Shown here: piece after piece, positions 13,309-13,638 of the stretch
Position numbering within the stretch: position 1 is the first letter of the stretch
Layout of the letters: the number at the start of each line of letters is the position of its first letter
DNA from: Lachnospiraceae bacterium UBA7188
GTDB taxonomy: Bacteria > Bacillota > Clostridia > Lachnospirales > Lachnospiraceae
Length of the DNA stretch: 13,638 bases
NCBI GenBank assembly: GCA_002490995.1
Contig: DKVC01000307.1
Coordinates: 1-13,638, forward strand
Reading direction: 5' to 3'
Made by a program: the position numbers and the translations under genes
Notes under the pieces: model-generated
What the model saw: only the letters and a program-made list of their open reading frames with translations
The model's database searches: none
What the model was told of the DNA's origin: nothing

Positions 13309-13380
13309 TACACATTCAGACTCTTCAAAGATGCGTTTCCCCACATGGGCGAAGATGAGTACTTTCTCTACACATTCAGA
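13309..13380 (-). repeat. 12-base direct repeat spanning the ATPase stop and the intergenic space
   Basis: On the minus strand TCTGAATGTGTA occurs at the ATPase stop codon (13369-13380) and 60 bases later (13309-13320). Both copies are followed by two variable bases and GAAAGT. This looks like an old ~60-base duplication of the gene end. Confidence 0.6.
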
Positions 13381-13638
13381 TCTTTCCCTGTGACCTCCAG
13401 GAATACTGTCTCCAGGGTAGGCTCACAGGAATGGATCCGCAGAATCTCGTCCCGCTCCATCCACTGGGAGATTTTCCGGATATTCTCCCCGTTCTGCTCC
13501 AGCACCAGCTCTTCCCCGCCTTGCAGCAGCACCGTATATCTCTTGTTACGGTTGAACTTCAGGCAGATTTCCTGTGTGGAGCCGAATTCCACAATCTCGC
13601 CGTCATGCAGCAGCGCCACCCTGTCGCAGAGCTTGGTG
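13368..13638 (-). CDS. ABC transporter ATP-binding protein, C-terminal part (runs off the right edge)
   Basis: About 90 codons are visible, open to the right edge. The frame reads KLCDRVALLHDGEIVEFGS, the segment after the H-loop of exporter-type ABC ATPases. It continues with an accessory domain that ends EPTLETVFLEVTGKDLNV, the closing motif of DUF4162-type C-terminal domains. Walker A, Walker B and the signature motif lie beyond the window. It powers the ABC-2 permease encoded next, 84 bases downstream. The pair looks like a two-gene exporter; substrate is unknown. Confidence 0.85.
   Translation of the reverse strand, partial: TKLCDRVALLHDGEIVEFGSTQEICLKFNRNKRYTVLLQGGEELVLEQNGENIRKISQWMERDEILRIHSCEPTLETVFLEVTGKDLNV

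Noticed and set aside
13156..13344. Lys/Pro/Ser-rich minus-strand frame over the tandem repeat
   Set aside because: It is an alternate frame of the same 12-base repeat; the permease start has the ribosome binding site and a real protein follows.

Overview
The window looks like a chromosomal accessory region from a Lachnospiraceae-type clostridium. The reasons are strong AGGAGG-type ribosome binding sites, sigma-A promoters with 17-base spacers, an EFR1-type ferredoxin, a clostridial subtype of Y-family polymerase, and lipoproteins with Firmicutes signal peptides. This assignment is from memory of the families; no search was run.

Layout. 1-424 (-): N-terminal part of an IS transposase that runs out of the window, with a hairpin in its leader. 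702-1790 (+): a small XRE regulator, then an EFR1 flavodoxin/ferredoxin protein. 1925-3042: a divergent pair, a TIGR04076-like gene (-) and an ATP-dependent DNA ligase (+). Both have lost their 5' ends at one shared junction near 2224-2230. 3176-3802 (+): a nucleotidyltransferase-fold protein with its own promoter. 3947-4219 (-): a small conserved-looking protein. 4396-5274 (+): an AraC-type regulator. 5460-5780 (+): a decayed SAM methyltransferase. 5801-8177 (+): an SRAP (SOS response-associated peptidase) gene, a Y-family DNA polymerase with a LexA-type box inside its promoter, and a small unknown protein. 8238-8336 (+): a decayed copy of the 3' end of the EFR1 gene. 11040-8354 (-): a small secreted half-SH3 peptide with its own promoter and an immediate terminator, followed by two lipoproteins (one probably beta-propeller-like, one an extracellular solute-binding protein). 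About 11100-12320 (-): a gene graveyard with short remnants, including a DUF6870-like start, a glycoside hydrolase family 2 start, a beta-rich fragment and an AbrB-like start. 13283-12321 and the right edge (-): an ABC-2 permease with a repeat-encoded N-terminal tail, and the C-terminal part of its ABC ATPase.

How the parts may work together. From 1.8 to 8.2 kb the window looks like a DNA-damage island: SRAP caps abasic sites in single-stranded DNA, the Y-family polymerase copies across lesions, and the ligase (now broken) would have sealed nicks. The polymerase and its small partner appear to be SOS controlled. The nucleotidyltransferase may be too, through a weaker LexA-like site. The island is bracketed by two same-orientation copies of the EFR1 3' end, which hints at how it was inserted or rearranged. 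From 8.35 kb to the right edge the window is a separate, minus-strand cell-envelope region: a secreted peptide, two lipoproteins and an ABC exporter-like pair, with heavy decay between them.
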